Shown: positions 1-15,200 of the stretch, piece after piece | Layout: every line of letters begins with the position of its first letter | How positions within the stretch are numbered: position 1 is the first letter of the stretch | From: Lineus longissimus | Taxonomy: Eukaryota > Nemertea > Pilidiophora > Heteronemertea > Lineidae | Reading direction: 5' to 3' | Length of the DNA: 64,000 nucleotides | NCBI RefSeq assembly: GCF_910592395.1 | Contig: NC_088321.1 | Span: 558,001 to 622,000, forward strand | Position numbers and translations under genes: made by a program | Notes under the pieces: model-generated | Told to the model about the DNA's origin: nothing | The model's input: only the letters and a program-made list of their open reading frames with translations | The model's database searches: none

Positions 1-290
1 TTACTGAAAACAGGTGAAAAGTACATTTTGCGAAGTTTAATTGCCTTTTTTTACAGAATCACTTCAGATTGTTAGTTTACACATCATCTTACTGTTTTAT
101 GAAGTATTCAACTTCATTTAGCAAGGGTTGTCATCGGCGACAGCTCTGTAGTTTTTGTGTGTGCAGTTGATGTTTGTTGGTCTGGCGGCTGCCTCGCGCC
201 CTCGGGCAAGTCACTTTACTCTGAATGTCAAGTTCACTGTACTGAACTACGGTAGAGGTGTAAAACTGACATTCTGTTCCCGAGCATGAC
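1..290 (+). promoter_or_regulatory. Upstream region and 5' UTR of NAXE
   Basis: This is the only sequence visible upstream of the NAXE start. It is mildly CpG-containing around 180-215 (gcggctgcctcgcgccctcg) and has an in-frame stop at 267-269. I see no clear TATA box, and the transcription start cannot be placed. The assignment as promoter or 5' UTR is by position only. Confidence 0.3.
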
Positions 291-3200
291 ATGCAAACCT
301 CTGTTATAGAACTTGAGAGGATATCGTTCTTGCATTTTTACAGACACCATGAAAGACCGTCCTCAAATCTGATGTTGATACTTCGTCAAATCTTCCGAAC
401 GACTCGCTTGGTGAAATCTGCTGTCCGTCCTTGCTTCCGTCCGATATCCAAAATGGCTGATGACGAACCTTCTGGTCATGTCTCCGAGATCATCGGCGGT
501 GTGACACATTTATGGTGAGTTGGTTATTTCATGTTTTCTTTACACTTTTTGCCACATGTAGCCGTCACATGTAGCCGTCACATGTAGCCACCACATTAGC
601 CAGTCCTAGTCTTTGTTTGCTGCTTGTTTGTTGTGGCTTCCCCCGCCTGGTGTAAGGGCCTCTAATATCACTGATCCTAGAGTGGAAGGAGTAGTCAGCT
701 GATGGCAATGAATAATTGACAGGCACCAATGTTTGACTGAGAAGTATGACTATAATATCATGAGGATGTAATTTCACCAAATCTTTTTCTTCAGTTCTCG
801 AGTTTCCAATTTCATTTTAACATTGTTTAATCTATAACTTGAAAAGTAATTTTTTGGTTCCGTTATTGATCTGTTCAAATTGAAGAGTTTCATCGTAAAA
901 TGAGATATGTGGCATACCCAAAGTTTTTGAGTTATAACCACATCCTGGCATTGGTCATCTGATGATCATCTGTCCTCCAAATTTTAGAGCATTCAGGCCA
1001 ACAATAAAACTGTTATGGTGAAAAATGTGAAAAAGTTCCAAAGCATTTTACGTTAAATTTCAAACTTTGAAGCAACTTTTTCGCAGAATAGCGAACACAG
1101 ATGTATCTCGTTTTGTGATGAAACACTTCAATTGTTTTGTTTTGTTGTGTGCAATACTTCCACTGCCCAGGCTGATGAACATTTGAAAGGTTGCTGTTTG
1201 TGTCACAGTTGTCCACAGGCAAAGGTCTCCATCGTAGAACTGGGCCTGTCATAGAATCTTAATGGACCTGTCGTAGAATCGTAATGGTCCCGTCATAGAA
1301 TCGTAATGGACCGGTCATAGAATCGTAATGGACCTGTCATAGAATCGTAATGGACCTGTCATAGAATCGTAATGGTCCCATCATAGAATATCATAGAATC
1401 GTACTGGGTATACGGATGGATTCATGATGATTATCACAGACCTCATTTTACTCTCCAACCCATCATAGATGCTATGATGGGTCATTATAGATTCTATGAG
1501 AGCCAATGGTAGTTCCATTGATGGGGATTCCATCATAGGTCCATGGATGGTCCATGGTAGAATCCTTGATGATGAATGGATCCATGAATGGAGACTGTTG
1601 CCTGTGTTGATCTGTGTTTACAAACAGTGGGTCCACAGTGAAAGGTACACCTAAACTCCTAACACACAAGGACCGAAACTGACCTGTTTTCCTCTGATGT
1701 GCCACCGGGAAGTTGTGTTGTCTGCAGCTTGATTGATTCTCTCAAGAGACGAGTTAAAACTAATGCGTAATGAAATGATTCCTAGAAAATTACACCAAAA
1801 GATGGTCAGGATATCGGAGAGGAGAGCATGTCAGTCCCTGGGTAAAAACAATGAAATAAAGTTCTGTTTCAAAAGCTTTTTGACAAGGTGGTTCGCCACT
1901 GTCAGAAATAAGGTCCTTTTACAAAATTTGTTATTGATTATTGATTATTGATTCGCCACTGAAAGAAAGAGGATCATTCGGCAGAGTGGAGTGGTTGAGA
2001 CACGGTGGCAACTACAACCCATGCCTGGAGGACAAGTTTAGTGTCTGCGGTGTAGGATAGATAGCAGCACTGGACTCAGTCATCACAGAACTTGAATGGA
2101 TCTGCCCTGCTGTAATATCCCTGCTGGTATCGGCAGAGAATTAGGAGGATGATCAGAATATATGCCATCTTTCCTTGTTGAATATCGGAGGAACATCCAG
2201 TGTGGTGTTCCTCGTAGCGGGTGCCAAAACATGCCGGTGTTGCCACCTTTTGATTGAAAAAGTTTTGAGAGGGGGGGGCATTGAGATTTAAGATTAAGAG
2301 GGTTAGCTCCTAAGAGGGAGGTTGTGAAAAGATCTTTAAGAGGGGTGTTCCTACGTTTTTGTAATGGTGCTGAGCGCACCACAAAACAGCTGTCCTATCA
2401 CAACATTGATGAACTGAGACTGATGTCTGGCTGTTTGCTTACAGTGGTTGCCATGGCTACCGGTGATAGTACATGGCATCCTCTGGATTTGCCATCATCT
2501 TTAGCTGTTCTAGGAGTCGTTCTTACCCCTTCGCTTTCTTTGGTTGTCAATTTCAGCAAGTTTTATTTGTACCAGTAAAGGCTTGGGGGGAGGGTTCGGT
2601 TAACAAGGAAATCTGAGTTTTAGCACAAGTTTGATCCAGATTTTCACTAGCTTTTCCGTTACAGTGGGCCCTCCCTCATAGGACACCTGTGTTAGTAGGT
2701 CACACTCTCTATTAAGGACACTGATTTAGTCCCGAATTGCCAATTTACATTCAATATGACCTCTGTAATCAGGACACCTCTATTATGGACAGCATTTGTC
2801 AGTCCAAAGGGTGTCCTTGATAGAGCGGGTCTTTATGACCTACTTTTCGGAATGCAACCCTAGTTTGGAGACCGGGCCCACCAGAAACACCAGGTACATG
2901 TAATATTTGCCCAGCTTCTAAATCAGCCTTCTTCCTTCTTCTTTTTGGAGCCGCGTTCTCCTCCTTGTGTGTCCTTCAGATGTGTTAAACAATCAAATTG
3001 GTGTGGCCTCGCAGGAATCATGCAAGTGTGAAAACAATCTCAGTTTGAAATACTCCAGATGCACTGATATAAGACCTGTTTGACTACTCAATTCTAGCTA
3101 GATATTATGCAAATAGTGGTGGCATTTAACATGTTCAATTTGGATAGACAATCGGTTGGTCTCGCCAAATTGTTTGTCTGTCAAGATGTCATGATCCACT

Positions 3201-6200
3201 TGGCCTTTGTTTCAATGTCAGTGTGATTAATCAAGCGTTCTTATATCTGTGAAATGAGAGTAGCTCACATGCTGTATAATCTGATACTCTATACATGCCC
3301 GAGGCCACCCATTCCATAGGCCTGGTATAAGTCTCTCTCCTGATGTTAGAAATCAATAAATGTAAGTCTGAATGGATGAGTGTTCAGTACATTCATAACA
3401 TCATAACTTCATCGAGACTGTTGTCGGGGGCAACGGGGAAAACTGTGTTTATTACGATTGTTTTTGTTCTGGATTTCTAGGGGCTTATTGTGATGTTTAT
3501 TAGTGATTAGGGCTTTATCTTTAATCAGGGCAACCCTTCAGCTTTAAGAGGTGGAGGTGGGGGAGGGGTGAATCATTTGCTGAAGTCACCTCTCATGGCT
3601 GTCGCATCAGCAGTTCAGCTTTAATGATGCAGTCGTTGGGGTGGGTGAAGCCATTAGCTGTAACAGCCAAGATCCAGAGAAATCTGACATCATGACTGTG
3701 AAATGGGATGACTCTGTCACAACAGCCCAGATTGTACTGTCCTGTCCACTAATCAGTAATGCTCGCATATAGGGTCCATCTCCAGCTAGTGTTTTGTTGA
3801 CAGTTCAGCTTTACGGCTCCAGATGTATAGGTGGGAGTGATACCAATCCTGATAACAGCTGATCACATCCTCTCGTTGTTGGCTGCAGTATGCTGGAATA
3901 CTAGATTCATCCTTCGCAAATGTATCGGGAGGAGACGGATTTTCATATTTCCATGGCGATGATGGCAGTAGGTGCATTGCATCTTATCTGAAATGTCGGT
4001 GTTTAGAAACGGCATATTTTCCAAGGATTTACCGTCTGTAAGGACAGAGAACTAGCTTAAAACTGGTGTTTCTTCTCTATGTCAGTTTTTCAATAGTATT
4101 ATTTACGGATGCTAACTTTTTCGAATTCTATAAATCGAATTTGAATTGACGCAACCGTAACCCAACTGCTGAGGTTCAGAAGCTGCTTTTCAAATTCTAA
4201 ATTACAAATTCTCCCTTGCAGTTTTAAGTATTATCAACTTATGCAAACCTGGAAGGTATTGAAACCAGACGATATAATATACAGTGACCGTTCTTGAGAT
4301 TACTGACTTGAGTTAGTTTTCCACTGGATTATATCAGAAGTGGGTTCGAGCGGCACGTGGATTATTCTAAATTGTGGAATATACGATGGAACGAATGAGT
4401 GTCACACGATTCTCATTTCATCGAAAAGGTTCGAAGCGGGGTCGTGATAGGGAGCAGGAGAATTTCGATTACGAAAATCTGTCATACTTAAGGTATGTAG
4501 CAGTGTCTGTCCGTCCGTACGGGGGGTGCGTCCGTCTCTACATGTAATGTCTGTCCTGTTTGTTTTTGTCCAGAATTTGAAATTTCTTTAATTGGTCCTG
4601 GGTATGAATTGAAAAAAGCAGGCAGAGACTCGTCAAACCAAACAAGTCTAAACTTCACCATAATGTCAGAAATTAGAAGGCTCAATCTTTCTCTAGACTT
4701 GAGATCATGCATGCAACTTCGTTGAAACTTGGCAAGCATAGTACTTGTATGTCGGTCTACAGAACGGCAATGTTGATATCTATGCAACTGGAAATTTTCA
4801 AATTCAGAAACAAATAACAGAGTTTTGACAAATGGCATAGCCTTTTAAGAAGTTCCAAAAGTACATTTGCTTATGTGATAAACTCACAATGGGCATGGGA
4901 ACTTAGACACTGATATTATGAGCGGGTCAGTATGTGACTGGCAAAAATGTCTGTAATCGCTACAATAGGTAAACTGGCATCACCTACACTCCGGACGCAG
5001 TGGATCGGCCTCGTCCTGCTGCATTAGATAGAATGAATAGGATGACGAAACGGACTGCCTCAGGAGCCTAGCATAACCTTGTAACGTGATGTATGACTGG
5101 TCGCGTGACATCAGCTGATTTGTCAGCTCGGATGTGTTTGTGGCAATCAGGCTCCTCCTGGTTAATCAATGCCCAAGTTGTCCCTTTAAAGGGACTCAAC
5201 CTATTTCGAGCGAGGACCGCATGACATGTGTTGAGTCTCCTTTAAGCCAGCCATGCCGATGCATGTGTTGAGCGAATTTTTAAAAATTCTAATGTTTTGG
5301 TTCGCCAATTTTGATGCTGTGACTTATTTTTCGAAATCTGAGATTTCAGTATCCATTTATTAGAAATTTCCAAGCTTTATTTGTTGTTGATGATACAAAT
5401 GGCTTCCTGTGAACACCATAGAGCACATTCTGTGAGACACAATGGGTGACAACACCTCAAGATGCTACTAATGTTCGTTCCATTTGTTCCATTGTTACTC
5501 ACCTGATTGATATCAAAACAGGACATTGTCAATTTCATCCTGTGCCGAAACAGCTGTGTTGATACAAGGTACAGTGGAACCTCCCTTAGCAGACACCTCT
5601 CTAATAAGGACAACCTCTCTATTAAGGAGACTAGTTTTGGTCCCAAATTGGTTGTTTCCATTCAATTTGACCTCTCTAATCAGGACACCTCTCGATTAAG
5701 GACAGCACTTGTCAGTCCCGAGGGTGTCCTTAATAGAGAGGTTCTACTGTATTACAACAATGAACAATTGTGTAAATATGGTGCAATGATAAACTATAAA
5801 ATATCAAGTACCGGTATTGATAAGAGAAATCTATACCTGATGATAGCAGCAGTTTATTAGAGGCTGTATTCATCTGGCCTATCACCCCAGTGAATTGCTG
5901 CGTACTGCATTCATGATCGTGAGCAACATAGGTCGCTAGTTTGCGGGTTCTTGCGACAAGAATTGGTGATTGCTGCAACCTACAATCATTATCAAACCGA
6001 GTGATGACCAGTTTTACCCGCAGACAAGAGATCGCTCTTTCCCGATGAAACAACAGTGTATTGCACGGTCCCTGCAACAAAAATCTCTCATTCGCGCAGG
6101 CCTTTACCTCAACCGTGATATCACAGATTCATATCTTGTTGATCAATCACTAAGATTTGTTCGATTTTCCCCGCATTACCATCATATTTTAATTTCCCGC

Positions 6201-9200
6201 TATCAGCAGCTGTGTGGACGATCCAGGCATGCGATTATTGAACAAATAAAACGGCATAATTGAGTCGTAGACGTTATCATCGTATTCACCGTCAAGGCTA
6301 GCATTCTCGGACAGGTGAAGGTCGGCCTGACTCCCAACGCCCGATAGGTGCTCCTATCTCTTATTTCTTTGCAGTGGGAAGCAATTCACCTGTAACTCAC
6401 TACTAGTTAAAGGGTACGACGTTCATAATTACCGGTGGTCAGGAAAATAGAAATGCAGTTATACACAATGCCGTAGCACAGTTATCAGAATCTTGGTAAT
6501 CATAGTGTTGGTATATCGGTCCACACAACAGCTGTATAGTACCCCTAGGTATATGGCACGGCTTAACCCGCCGGCCATGAGGGAATTCCTTTATGGCCCA
6601 GTGGTTGGCGCGTTGGCCCCAGAGTGGAAGTTAAGCAACGTTGAGCGCGGTCAACCTTTGGATCGGTGACCGGCGCACACAATACAACAGAACTGTCGAA
6701 ATTTATATTTGGGACGTATGGGTACTTTTTGCACTTTTTCAATTCAATTACAAATTTCAAATATTTGTGAACAGCATTGGCCTTTAAGATGCTTAGAGTT
6801 CTAATCGATCTTGGCGTGAGTGTTTCTGATCTTGTTGTCGGCGATGGGAAATACCAGATTCTTTAGCAATTGGATATAATTATCTAGCGTTGAGCTGGCC
6901 GTGGTTTTAGGTATGAACAGGTATTAAAGAGGCTAGCTGTTTGTATTTAATTGTGGCTCAGGTAAATAGAAATGCAGTTATACACAATGCCGTGCTGCAT
7001 GCTACTGTACTGAAGCTTGGTACATGCAGTGGGTGTACATCTGTCCACACAGTGGCAATGTTGGAATCCATATTCAGTATTTACGCAATTTGAAATTTTC
7101 AAATTCAGTTACAAATTTCAAATTTCTAATGAACGGTGTAGACCTTTAATGGCTGACCTTGACCTCTAGGGCTGTGTCAGGTGATGATAGCTTCAATCTG
7201 CCCGAGTTATGGGAATGTGAGACGGGAAATACATTTCGTCAGAATCGGATGAGAAGGTTTTGGCTTAAACTTAACAAAGATAACAACGTCACTGTGCCCC
7301 CCCCCCCCACACCATCACCACTGAACCCCACTCCCAACAAAATGCTTTCATAAGCTCTTTGTGGGCTGCAAATTAGCTGAGGGAAGTAACGAGAACCATG
7401 ACATCAAATTTGAGTGGCCTAATGGTCTTTCTATTTACTAATTATTGACTAAATGCATTGCTGACTTCACTAACATACTTACGAACCCATTTGCAATATA
7501 TTTGCCGAATTATTCACGGGTTATTGTTTACATGTCGATGCAGTTTGTTTACTGTTTACCATGAAGCTAATGGAGCCACTTCTCCTTCATTTTAGTACAG
7601 GATTGGTCGAGAAATAAATGCTACATTTCATCCAGAAATACTATCCTATGTTCTCCCCAGGATCGAACCAAGAACTCAGGCCCTATTGCGTGGTAGCCAG
7701 CAGTGAAGTGGCTCTCAACATGTGAATCAGTCACCACTCCTGGGCCAGCAGTGAAGTGGCTCTCAACATGTGAATCAGTCACCACTCCTGGGACAGCAGT
7801 GAAGTGGCTCTCAACATGTGGATCAGTCACCACTCCTGGGCCAGCAGTGAAGTGGCTCTCAACATGTGGATCAGTCACCACTCCTGGGCCAGCAGTGAAG
7901 TGACTCTCAACATGTGAATCAGTCACCACTCCTGGGCCAGCAGTGAAGTGGCTCTCAACATGTGAATCAGTCACCACTCCTGGGCCAGCAGTGAAGTGGC
8001 TCTCAACATGTGGATCAGTCACCACTCCTGGGCCAGCAGTGAAGTGGCTCTCAACATGTGGATCAGTCACCACTCCTGGGCCAGCAGTGAAGTGGCTCTC
8101 AACATGTGAATCAGTCACCACTCCTGGGCCAGCAGTGAAGTGGCTCTCAACATGTGAATCAGTCACCACTCCTGGGCCAGCAGTGAAGTGACTCTCAACA
8201 TGTGGATCAGTCACCACTCCTGGGCCATAAATTCCAGGCTATCTTGTTCAAATACAGCAAGGACCATAAAGCCCCATATAGCTGATGTCTAGTGCTATAG
8301 GCGATCTGATCAAGTAGTGTGGTCACATCCTTAAAGCCACAGTTCTTTACACACGTCCTACTTGTAATACTTTTACTGTATTATTCTTGAGAGAGAACCA
8401 CTTCTTGGTCGTAAATCCCACATAATCAGAATAAGATACAGCGCTGGTCATATAAAAGCTCGCCATATTGATTAAGACGTAAAAGGGCGACGGTTTGGAT
8501 AACATATAGCGTGGAGGTATTGTGCAACCGGCTGAGGACACGCGATTACCATGTTACGCGATATAAGAATGAGCATTACCCGCCATTATCCGATAATCTG
8601 TTTGCGTCTGCTGCCATCAACGGCGGAATAACCCAGACAATAACGTTATGCGGCTCAAGTTGCGACCAAATTGTTACGAACGTGTTCATTTGGGCATCGT
8701 TAGTATTGATTTCAGCGAAGGGGAGCACTGTTTTATTCCCGGGATATTGAACTGCAGTGGTTTCCTGAATCACAGGCTTCGTGGTCTGTTTTCATCGCCG
8801 AGCCAAGTACTTTCATCAAATCAGGTAACGCTGGCGTTCGCTAGCGTTACCTGCCGTTGTGGAAACAAAGCTTTATGCAAAGAGCCCTTTCTGATGGTAC
8901 CATTTGTAAACCTATTGACATGACCATTCATTGGAAAGTTCTCGATTAGCACTTTCTGATGGTACCATTTGTAAACCTATTGACATGACCATTCATTGGA
9001 AAGCTCTTGATGAGCATTCTCTGATGGTTCCATTTGTAAACCTATTGACATGACTATTCATTGGAAAGCTCTTGATGAGCATTCTCTGATGGTACCATTT
9101 GAAAACCTATTGACATAACTATTCATTGGAAAGCTCTTGATGAGCATTCTCTGATGGTACCATTTGTAAACCTATTGACATGACTATTCATTGGAAAGCT

Positions 9201-12200
9201 CTTGATGAGCATTCTCTGATGGTACCATTTGTAAACCTATTGACATGACCACTCATTGGAAAGCTCTCGATGAGCACTTTCTGATGGTACCATGTGCTAA
9301 CCTAAATACTATTTATAGAAAGGCAACATCACTATCTAATGTTCCCTTACTAAAACACAGCCGCTATTCGACAAAGAATGGTCAGCACTCTGCTTGAATC
9401 CATCTTCACCGGAAACATGACATGTCAACATAAACCATCATCGCAAGCAGATACAGTGCAGCATTACGCAAAATCAATAATGGTCGCTCACAATCATATG
9501 AGATGCTAGCAGACGTGGCTACTGTTAGCAACAAACTTGTTGGGGTAAAGTAGCTACGACACAGATAGCATCTGAGAAAGGTGTTTATCATCAAAGGCTG
9601 CATTGATAGCTCGATAAGGGGGTCATCACGTTTAGTTCAGTCCGATGTGTCCGGGGTTGTTGGTGAACCAGTTCTGTTCAGTGGCAAGTGTAAGTCTCCT
9701 CTTCCTGGCTGAAGATGGCGCCACTAGGCTTTAATAAGGAGTTTCAAGGCGCTCACTCCAGAAGACGCTCACTTGAACTCGACCAGTAGGGAACCAACCA
9801 GTGACTCGGGGGAGTCCAATCAAAATATCGCAAAGTAAAAATAACAAATTAATTAATTAGGGCAAAGATCAATCTCGCGTTACCTGAAGCAGAATGGAGC
9901 ATTGTGGGTAACGGCACAGCATATCGCCATTATTATATTCACCCAATTACATTTATTGGATGAATAATCAAATCGGCGACCACACCCATATCAAAGAGAT
10001 TCACACGACCGAACAGATAACACCGTGACAAAACTACTGTGAATAAGCAAATCTTTGCGCCATTTTGTTTTTTGAGATTTGCAGTTTTCTGAAAAAGAAA
10101 AGGAAAATGCTCTGGAACCTCCCTTAGCGGACACCTCTCTATTAAGGACAACCTCTTTATTGAGGACACAAGGTTTGGTTCCAAAGTGGTTATTTCCAAG
10201 TTGACCTCTCTAATCAGGACACCTCTCTATTAAGGACAACACTTGTCAGTTCAGAGGGTGTCCTTAATAGAGAGGTTCTAATGTGTTGACAAGTCTCCTA
10301 GTGATAGTGACCGTGATCCAAGCAATGGATCTTACAGAGATGTATATAGAGTAATTTTCCCTTAAGCATGATATTGATAATGTTTACAAAAATGTTAAAT
10401 CAATCGGTTATTAATGTTCTAACATTTATGTGATGATTCATTGTATTAAAGTGGTATCATCTTATCGCATGACATTTGAAATATATCAGGCTAACCAGGG
10501 TTTCATCAAAAACAGTAGAAGCTCTCTATTATGGACACCCTCGGGACTGGCAAGCAATGTCCTTTAAATAGAGGTGTCCTGGTTAGAGAGGTCAAATTGA
10601 ATGTCAATAAAAAACAAATTGGGACCAAAACTTGTGTCCTTGATAGAGAGGGTGTTGTAGGGATGGTGTCCTTTATAGAGAGGTGTCCGTGAAAAGAGGT
10701 TCCTATTTCATATGTTTGTTTCGACCTTGTAATGATTAATCAACCAATCTTATATCACCCTCAATGTTTACATCTAAAAAACTCGACACATCAAGGATGG
10801 GAAATGTAACATCTTACCAGGGGATTATGGGAGACAGTTACCATGGCGATGGGCGAGTGTCTGCGGAAACGAAATCATGATTCAGCCGATGTTTTAATGC
10901 ACTTTGTTGATTTCGTGGATTCGTAATCGAATTTTGTCGAAATTTCAATATTGGGAGTGCGTTTTGAGGGTTTTAATGTAATTAAAGCTGTCTTCCCCAC
11001 TCTGTTTCTTTCCTTTGATACGACGGGCGTCAGTCATTGATGTTGATGCATTTCTTGACTGTAAGCCGCCAAATTTTCCACAGTGGCGGATTTAGAAATT
11101 TGCGAAATTACCGACAATACTCTGCACCCCGGGGGATTGAAACACCATTTCCTCCCAATAGGCACGCGGGATGCTCCATCCTCCATCCTAGGTACAATTT
11201 GCTGGATATATCACAGAGCCGGAACACAGCACGTGACGTTTCTCACAATGTTATGGAGGTTTGTGTTTGATGTCCTCGAGTAATTGCCAAAGATATCTTC
11301 GAGTCTGTATTTTGTTCTGATAGAAGTTTGTATAAAATCATGAAAAACTTTTCTTAATGTTTCGATTTACCTAAGCCTATTGACCATTCATTAGAAAGCT
11401 CATTTTATGGTACCATCTTATGGTACCATCAATAAACCTATCAACATGACCATTCATTGGAAAGCTCCTGATGAGCACTTTCTCATGATACCATTTATAT
11501 CAGGATTGATTCATCTAGAGATGACCAGTTTCGTCTATTTCTTCATATATCCCCACCCAAGTACAGAAAGTGTTAAAATGCACCATCCATCTTAGTCATG
11601 TATGTATATGGTTTGCGATAATGGCCAACAATTGATGGATCAGCAACTCTTCTGTTTACAATCGTCCGCTCGCTGAGTCGATTGTCTCGATGGTGGTTAT
11701 CGGTCATTCCTGACAGCTTCCGCATAAAAAGTGATTAATCGGGTAGAGGCTATGTGCGGGCGGTTTGAGAATCGTCACCTTCGTAACACAGATCAGATAA
11801 CTGGTGTGTCTTATTTCATCTGACACTTTTTAAGGGGTATACTGTTTGTAATTACAGGTGGTCGAGGATAATAGAAATGCAGTTATACACAATGCCCTAG
11901 TGAAGTTATTATGCATACAAATTTGTTATGTATAGTATCAGTATATCTGTCTTCATTATGGCAATGCTGAAATTTGTATTAAGTGCATATTTTCGCAATT
12001 TGAAATTTTCAAATTCAATTACAAATTTCAAATTTTTAACAAACGGCGTTGGCCTTTAATGGGAGTAGAAATGACGGTTGAAGCTGTGAGCATCCTCTCA
12101 ACTTACTCACGACATGCCCTTTTACGTCTGCAAAGTCCACTTCATCACCAAGAACAAAAAAAACCCCACTTACTTCAGAAAATTTTTTAAAAACTGTGCC

Positions 12201-15200
12201 GACAAACCATTATTACACGGCGTACGGAGAATTACTTTGATACGCCGCTGTACTAATTGACGCCGGGAACTCAAGAACCAATCAAAAACCTCGTCAACAT
12301 TCTCTGCGCCAGTAATGACGTATAATTCTATTACTACCAGCTCATTTGTTGTAACAAAAAATTCATGTTTTTGAACGCTCAGTTTGCTGCAATGAAGAAT
12401 GGGTCATTTCTGGTGTTGTTGAGCGGGGGATTATTGGGCGGTGGTCATTTAATCGGTTCACTTTTTGAATCGACTTATTAACCATTTACGGACTTTAGCG
12501 AAGTTTTAGTAATCGCGACTAAACTTAGCGTAACTCTTTGATTCAACTAAAACTTAGCGAATATTTGATGATAAAAAAGTTGCCGGTGAGCATGAATAGT
12601 GTTGGTTTACTGTAGGACAGAACAGACCAGTAGCGACCTCTTCCACGACTTTGTGTCATCTAATCTTGCCCACCGACTCCGGCCTGCAGTCTTCATATTT
12701 GTTTATAACATTCCATATTGTAAATTTCGCCACTGCGGAGATATTTATGCGCGACTGTTGACTTGCCGTGACTGATGATGGCCCAGACTCCACCGTTATC
12801 AGAGATATCATCTACGATAAACAACCCCAACGGCATGAATGAATAATACGAAGATGAATCAACTCGTCTCGTGATGTCGGTGATAAAGTACATTATTTGA
12901 ATACGATTTAAATATCATTTCCAGAAACGACTAACAAAGATTGATATCAAGTTCAGCAACTAGATTATTTTACTGTAAATCCTTTTCGGAAATATTATCA
13001 GGCGTTTTATGTTACAGTTAAAATGTGACAGGAAGTTATCTCAACAAAATTTTGTGTACAACTTCCTGACATTAACACAAATATATCCTGCAGATTTCAA
13101 CTCAAAATCCCAAGTCATTCATGATATTTTGATGTATTTCCAAACCTGATGACCCTAAAGTATGGATATTCCATCCAGCTGGCAAACCTGAAGACCCCAG
13201 AGTCACTATGGATATTCCAGCTGGCAGAGGGAAAATTACAAGTAATTTCAAATTGATTGAATCTCAACAAAATTTTGTGTGCAACTTCCTGACAGTTACA
13301 CAAATATATCCTGCAAATTTCAGCTCAAAATCATAAGTCGTTCATGATATTTTGATGTATTTCCAAACCTGAAGACCCCGGAGTCCCTATGGATATTCCA
13401 GCTGGCAGAGGGAAAATTACAAATAATTTCAAACTGATTGAATCTCAACAAAATTATGTGTGCAACTTCCTGACATTAACACAAGTATATCCTGCAAATT
13501 TCAGCTCAAAATCATAAGTCGTTCATGATATTTTGATGTATTTGCAAACCTGAAGACCCCAGAGTCACTATGGATATTCCAGCTGGCAGAGGGAAAATTA
13601 CAAGTAATTTCAAATTGATTGAATCTCAACGGCTTTAGGGTCATTTTTTAAGTACTTCAAAATATTATGAACAACTTAGAATTTTGAGCTGGAATTTGCA
13701 AGATATATTTGTGTTACTGTCAGAAAGTTGTACACAAAATTTTGTTGAGATTCAATCAATTTGAAATTACTTGTAATTTTCCCTCTGCCAGCTGGAATAT
13801 CCATAGTGACTCTGGGGCCTTCAGGTTTGGAAATACATCAAAATATCATGAACGACTTGGGATTTTGAGTTGAAATTTGCAGGATATATTTGTGTTACTG
13901 TTAGGAAGTTGCACACAAAATTTTGCTGAGATTCAATCAATCAGAAATTATTTGTAATTTTCCCTCTGCCAGCTGGAATATCCACAGTGACTCCGGGGTC
14001 TTCAGGTTTGCAAATACATCAAAATATCATGAACGACTTATGATTTTGAGCTGAAATTTTCAGGATATACTTGTGTAACAGCCAGGAAGTTGTACACAAA
14101 ATTTTGTTGAGATTCAGTCAATTTGAAATTACTTGTAATTTTCCCTCTGCCAGCTGGAATATCCATAGTGACTCTGGGGTCTTCAGGTTTGGAAATACAT
14201 CAAAATATCATGAACGACTTATGATTTTGAGCTGAAATTTGCAGGATATATTTGTGTTACTGTCAGGAAGTTGCACACAAAATTTTGCTGAGATTCAATC
14301 AATTTGAAATTACTTGTAATTTTCCCTCTGCCAGCTGGAATATCCATAGTGACTCTGGGGTCTTCAGGTTTGCAAATACATCAAAATATCATGAACGACT
14401 TATGATTTTGAGCTGAAATTTGCAGGATATACTTGTGTTACTGTCAGGAAGTTGCACTAAAATTTAAGCATGCACAAATTGATTGGCCTAGCCAGCTTGA
14501 TTAGATTCAGTAGAAAATCCATATTGGCTTAATTGTCTTGTTGCATTGCAATGCATGATGGGTGATTCTGCTCCATCTATCTCGTACCCGTCGGCCGAGT
14601 TGCGTGTTTACTAATGGCTTCCAGATCTCATACGGACAGAACGTCCTGAGTGGCGAGTATGTCTAGATAGCAGTGTTGGCGACATGTTGCAGTGCATTAT
14701 GGGTGATTCCGCACATCCCTGATCAGATCTGACAACTTGTCTGCTGTGTTGCATGTTTTCAAATGGGTTTGTTGTCGGCCATGAGTGGATTACGCTCTGA
14801 TGGAAAAATACTCCTAAATGGAATGGTTTTTGTTCGCTTAAGTTTGTCACAGCAGGTTTGCCATCGTGGATGTTGGCAGAATTCCGAGGGGAACTATTAT
14901 CAACGGTTTTTGTCCTGCAATAAATTCTCCAAGATGTTTCGCATCAGCAAATGTTTTGTAAATGGCCATTCGATGCTCGTAAATTATTTGCCAAACCGAT
15001 TTACAACATCTTGCACTGATTGGCCAATGGTTCTGATGCTTTTTGAGAAATTTGGAGAACATCGAGAGTGCTCATCGAGAGCTTTCCAATAAGTGGTCAT
15101 GTCAATAGGTTTACAATTGGTACCATCTGAAAGTGCTCATCGAGCTTATCTTCTACGCCTTATGAGGAGTTGTCAAACAAGTCTTTCAGATTGAAATCTG

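Noticed and set aside
2083-2382. 99-codon minus-strand frame as a possible transposon protein
   Set aside because: No recognisable family motif and no flanking element ends; left unassigned.
6620-6675. 5S rRNA gene
   Set aside because: Only the internal control region matches; the 5' and 3' stems are absent and it lies inside a MITE.
7621-8217. 198-codon minus-strand frame of 16-residue repeats
   Set aside because: Produced by the 48-bp minisatellite, which is open on both strands; no splice or start evidence.
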